Below are positions 59,653-64,000 of a DNA stretch of 64,000 nt, one piece after another. This DNA is from Sabellastarte sp. h YS-2021 (Eukaryota > Annelida > Polychaeta > Sabellida > Sabellidae), in the NCBI GenBank assembly GCA_964017235.1, contig OZ024931.1:22606189-22670188 (forward strand). Reading direction: 5' to 3'. Below the pieces are notes generated by a model. It was not told the origin of the DNA. It searched no databases and saw only the letters and a program-made list of their open reading frames with translations. The position numbers and the translations under genes were made by a program. Positions within the stretch are counted from its first letter, which is position 1. Each line of letters begins with the position of its first letter.

Positions 59653-60640
59653 AATGATTTACTCAACAGTGAGAACCTGAAAGTAGCTATTGCTCAGCTA
59701 TCCCATGACATACAGGTCTGCAATTTCACTATGTTATAGCTGACCAAAAATTACGTGAATAACATATTTAAGCAAAATACTGTAAATGCAGAAGTTTTCA
59801 AGTTACAACTGATTTACTCAATAGTGAGAACCTGAAAATAGCTATTGCTCAGCTATGCCATGAGCTATAGGTCTGTAATTTCACTATGTTATAGCTGACC
59901 CAAAAGTAAGTGAACAACATATTTTAACAAAATACTGTAAATGCAATATTTTTCAAGTTACAACTAATTTACTCAACAGTCAGTACCTGAAAATAGCTAT
60001 TGCTCAGCTGTGCCATGAGCTAAGGTCTGTAATTTCACTGTGTTATAGCTAACCCAAAAGTAGGTGAACAACATATTTAAACAAAATACTGTAAATGGAA
60101 TAGTTTTCGAGTTATAACTGATTTATTCAACAGTAAGAACCTGAAAATAGCTATTGCTCAGCTATGTAATGAGCTATATCACTGGCAATATCACTATGTT
60201 ATAGTTGACCAAAAATTAGGCGAATAACATATTTAAACACATACTCTAAATGCAATAGTTTTCAAGTTAGAAATGATTTACTCAACAGTGATCACCTCAA
60301 AGTAGCTATTACTCAGCTATGCACTGAGCTACAGGTCTGAAATTTCACTGTGCTGTAGCTGACCCAAAAGTAGCTGAATAACATATTATACAAAATTCTG
60401 TATATGCAATAATTTTCAAGTTATAGGTGATTTTACTCATTATGGGAGGTACTGAAAAATCAGAAAGTAGCTATTACTGACTTAGCTATTGGAATAGACA
60501 CTCGAGTTACTCAGCATGTTGTAGCTATGAAAAAGTAGTTGAATAACATATTTTAACAAAATGCTCTAACTGCAATACTTTTCAAGTTATAAGTGTTTTA
60601 GTGCATGATTTCATGAATTTTATAGCATTAAAAATTATTT
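59653..60640. repeat. E3 minisatellite, about 6 units of 155 bp
   Basis: Same unit as the E1 and E2 arrays (TAGCTATTGCTCAGCTATG, TTTCACTATGTTATAGCTGA), with more divergence between units. Confidence 0.88.
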
Positions 60641-61070
60641 TAAAAATTAATTTAAAAAAAATTAAGACAGATCCAGGTATAATTCTCACAAAAGGTAATC
60701 TACTAGTGGCCTAGTATATATATGCAAGATATGAGAAAAATCCCTGTAATAGTGAATGAGAAAATTGTGATAAAGGGTTGAAATTTCCACACTTTGGGTG
60801 GGGGTACCCGACTTGTAATGACTCTGGGGAACAGACGAACGAACAGATCTGCATGGCCTTAACAATTTTTAATCCTCGATATTTAAGGTATCTTTTAAAG
60901 AAACAGCAGGTCTCTGGGTATTGTAGTTTAGGAGAAGTTGTTCACTCGGACGCCCACACCGCAGAGTGATGACATAAAAATGAATATCAACAATATGTAT
61001 ATTCACTAATAAAGGTAAAGAAACATCTCTGATGAAATTTGTGCTCAGCAACACGAAGATAGAAGTTGTG

Positions 61071-63284
61071 TACTATATAATCATCTAGATCACTTCAGGG
61101 CTTTTAGTACTGCCACTGAACAGGCGACTCAGTCACTACCTGCTCATGTTTCTTAAGTTGGCAGCGCTGCAAGTGGCCTCCCAAGTTAGCACTTAGTCCC
61201 AGATGGTAAGCCATTGTGGCGCAATAAAATAATGTATCTCCAACCCATTTTATTTTGATTATACAGCTAGATCTTTCATGGAAAATAATTCTATCCATTT
61301 TGTTGATTACAGCAGTCCAAAAGACCATGGATAGGCTCTCTGTAGTTGTCTATGCATCCATTCGGGCACTCGACACACATCTGAAGCAGTAGTTTTAGTG
61401 TTCAAACTAGTGGTATCATTATTTGACAGAGCTAAGGTTCAATGTCACACCTAACCAATGTTCCTACAAAGTATCAACTTCCAATGCATTACAGTTTCTG
61501 AGGTATAGTCCAGATAAGATTTTAAAGGGGTCAAGGTCACTACAGCAAGGTCAAATCAAGGTCACACCATGACATTGCACACCTACACCCTCCAACCAAT
61601 GTCCTTACAAGTATCAAATTTCTATACCTTATGGTTTCTGAGATTTTAAAGGTCAAGGTCACTACAGCGGTAAGGTCAAATCAAAGTTACACCATGGCAT
61701 TGCACACCTACACCCCCAACCAATGTCCCTACCAAGTATCAACTTCCTACGCCTTAAAGTTTCTGAGATACAGTTGATAGAATTGATCAACTTAGACTGA
61801 TCAAACAAAAGGCTTGGGCACATGCATTTCCCAAAGTTCTTTATTTTTAGAATCATATTTTTGCAACTCAGGACCCGATTCTCATGGGTAACCCGCAGGC
61901 CAAAGCAGCACATGAATAAAAAGCTTTACTGATAACAACACAATCAAATGAAAACTTTACAATACCTTTACTTGATGTTTATACACATATTTTAGTCTAC
62001 ATAGCACTGTTTACTACACAATAAACACAATTGGGATACAAAATTATTATTTTCTTGTTTTATGTAAATAAGTATTGACCCATTATAAAGAGTCTACCTC
62101 CTCCACCTTTTCAAGGGGAAAGAGATTATTTCTATATTTTTTTTTTATTTTCGAAAATCAATGGACATCTTACAAACTTTTTTGTACTGAGTGATCTTGA
62201 TTTGTTACAGAATTGCTCTTTAACTTGATGTTTGTGCTGATGAAACTTATGATTTACCATGAAAAGCAGCATATAATGTCTGATCAATTTATATTACTTA
62301 AATACAGTTCCTTTTCTCTCTTTGTTGAATCATGTCTGCGAATCAATGACTTAACTCGGTAAAATATTACACTTAGTGACCACTAGTACATACAACTGAT
62401 TATATATTTAAAGAAAGATTGCTTTCGTATCTACAAGGAAGTTTGCTGACACTTTTAGATATGGAATATGTAACATTTTTGTTGACAACCTGCATTACAA
62501 AAATAGAAACAACACAAAACAATGTAAACAAAACCAATACTATACTGCAAATGAAAGCTTTTTTTGTGCAATGCAATATAATGTTTCTCTTATTCTATCT
62601 CCACTTTTACATGATAATTTTGTTTAATGGCAACTCAATGCATTACAAATAAGTACATTTCACCACTCTCAAAACATCACCAATCTTTACTTACAACTGC
62701 GCACAAAAGACTCATCAGTTAATGCTTGATATTACACTTGTAAATTTACGGGACTTTTCACATAAAATTGGAGCATTTTCCCTTTTTAATATTTTTGAAA
62801 TCAAATTACAATACAGTGAGCATACTGGGTCAATGGAAAATGATTTTAGGAAGGGTTCCAGCATTCACAATATATACTTTGCAAGAGTACATCTGTTTGC
62901 TTGCTTTGTTCAATGTCGTGATGGACTTGTAGAAACCCCTGTATGGAGCAGACACCAGTGATGCAAGCTACAGCGATAGCTCACACTCTTATACTTTCTG
63001 GAAATATCCTAAAATGTTATCTAGAAGTGTCAATCTTGATTTTTGTCCACAGCTGTTCAGGCTAAAATGACAACGTAATACAGATTACATACACAGAAAC
63101 AAGATGGATGACTGAACCAGACAATGAGGTACAGATGACAGAACTCCTGCATAGAATAGTAAAATATTACTGGCCTGTTACAAGTTGATCCAGGGTTTAT
63201 TTATATCATGAAAGAAAAACATTATGAAGGACCACATTGAATCAGCAAGTAACTCAATCCACAGCTTCAGTGCTGATAGTGTAA
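61071..63284. other. No supported gene; decayed tandem repeat
   Basis: At 61430-61770 a unit of roughly 120-130 bp (CAAGGTCACTACAGCAAGGT, CCAACCAATGTCC) is repeated about three times. A relative lies at 7980-8150. Short open frames nearby show no domain. Confidence 0.45.
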
Positions 63285-64000
63285 CTAGAAATAGGACGCC
63301 CTGTTGATAGTAGCTGTGACATATGAATAGAAACAGGATAGCATAGAAGAACACACATTATCATGTGTAATGTCCACCCCATGAACCTTTTGAAAAAATT
63401 GTACAGTAGTCTTACAAGACCCTGTTTCATTTGTAAAATATATGAATGATGCTTAAATATTTATTAGTATACATGTAAATTACTTCAGCTTCATGCCTTT
63501 TTGCATTGGTTGGGTCGAAAATTTCGATGAAATCGCTCTATCTCGCACGGTTAAGGAGATAGAAGCAAATTTGTGTTTTGCCATTTTTGGCAAAAATTTC
63601 AAAATTCAAAATGGCCGCCATTTTTGGGGAGAGGAAAATTTTTTTGAAAATTGCCAAGAGTACATTGCTCAGATACCCTGTGGGTCGAAAATTTAGACGA
63701 AATCACTCTATCTCGCACGGTTAAGGAGATAGAAGCAAATTTGTGTTTTGCCATTTTTGGCAAAAATTCGAAAATTCAAAATGGCCGACATTTTTGGGGA
63801 GGGGAAATTTTTTTTGAAAATTGCCAAGAGTACATTTCTCTGGGGGGGGGGGGGGTCGAAAATTTCGAAAAAAAATCGCTCTATCTCGCACGGTTAAGGA
63901 GATAGAAGCAAATTTGTGTTTTTCCATTTTTGGCAAAGTAGCTAAGTAGCTATTACTCAGTCAGTTATATAGCTATTATCACTAAAAGCAATCCCAAGCA
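63285..64000 (-). mobile_element. P3: P-family element, runs off the window
   Basis: CTAGAAATAGGACGCC and the following 190 bp are nearly identical to P1. About 2.5 units of 170 bp follow, then the start of the P right part (AGCTATTATCACTAAAAGCA). One unit contains a run of 13 G near 63842. The far end lies beyond 64000. Confidence 0.7.

Larger units (their letters stand above)
56416..60975 (-). mobile_element. E3: decayed E-family element with H5 and an unknown insert
   Basis: The left end CAAGCAATCAGTGCCCGTG and GTCAGCTGACT match E2. A fragment of 155-bp unit at about 57510-57600 and an array at 59653-60640 are E sequence. The tail at 60660-60975 (AAGACAGATCCAGGTA onward) ends in GATGACATAAAAA, without the palindrome. 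Other inserts are a K-like head near 56820 (ACCACTGTTGTGGTGTTTAT), the unassigned coding-like block at 57600-58620 and H5. It lies in the C-terminal part of the L1-like LINE. Confidence 0.6.
45110..61070 (+). pseudogene. L1/Tx1-like LINE, exploded by nested insertions
   Basis: Host LINE pieces, in order: RT thumb-side motifs at 45130-45480 (LDGSLGSLQATFNILEICGV, FDLLGMSFTMDLN, PLGKITVMKTVIVSKFTHLY); PTPGNFLKLLNKELLNFLWK at about 47565; SLKLTWI and the C-terminal LVWCQKILNHCNSFWNNIF to SFNVNILEYY at 47680-48090; then, after an 8-kb interruption, LKITDSCLCDIC and VETIQHLITQC at 56285-56370, and WIKE at about 56405. A last short piece may continue after 60975. The order and spacing match the C-terminal half of L1/Tx1-type ORF2. 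The copy is old, with frame changes and stops. Insertions account for most of its 16-kb span. Confidence 0.75.

Overview
The window is nuclear DNA of an animal, most likely a marine invertebrate. Spliced minus-strand exons, very AT-rich introns, LINE/SINE/DIRS retroelements and abundant minisatellite-bearing elements all point that way. The SINE 3' ends (GAAAGCGACGTAAAACCCC then AATAAAT repeats) and the minisatellite-cored elements remind me of molluscs and other lophotrochozoans. That placement is inference and was not tested.

Only one host gene is certain. Four exons of a mitochondrial-type methylenetetrahydrofolate dehydrogenase/cyclohydrolase (MTHFD2/MTHFD2L family) lie on the minus strand at 7367-7551, 6756-6898, 3641-3773 and 1200-1307, with consistent splice sites and phases. 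The first exon and the C-terminal exons are not seen; the latter lie beyond position 1. Almost everything else is mobile DNA.

The dominant content is a set of non-coding elements with one shared plan. From left to right on the + strand: CTAG or CAAG at the very end, a short hairpin, a subterminal motif X, one or two minisatellite arrays, and a terminal palindrome built from X. Read on the minus strand this is the Helitron/Helentron (HINE) layout: a 5' motif, its inverted copy inside the 3' end, a 3' hairpin, then CTAG or CTTG followed by T. I call the families K (151- or 133-bp units), P (170), F (169), H (147) and E (155). Copies: K1 2172-3455, P1 4912-6413, F1 11462-15902 with K2 inside, P2 16258-24899, F2 25098-28710 with E2 and H2 inside, H1 31601-34297, E1a/E1b 48334-55344, E3 56416-60975, P3 63285-64000.

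At 16598-23829 a DIRS1-like tyrosine-recombinase retrotransposon sits in a P monomer on the minus strand. It has inverted terminal repeats and an internal complementary region, and its promoter-proximal end is duplicated. A pogo/Tigger transposase fossil lies at 9037-9963. CR1/L2-like LINE fragments lie at 29490-31030 (-) and 35676-36740 (+), with a hAT-like MITE at 35166-35552. tRNA-derived SINEs lie between 39.9 and 44.3 kb.

From about 45.1 to 61 kb there is a nested stack. An L1/Tx1-like LINE is split by a TTAA-target transposon (which holds a foldback MITE), by an RNase-H-bearing LINE with a 13-bp target duplication (which holds E1a, which holds E1b), and by E3. E copies also carry H passengers, so nesting reaches five levels. 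No rRNA, CRISPR or functional tRNA gene was found.
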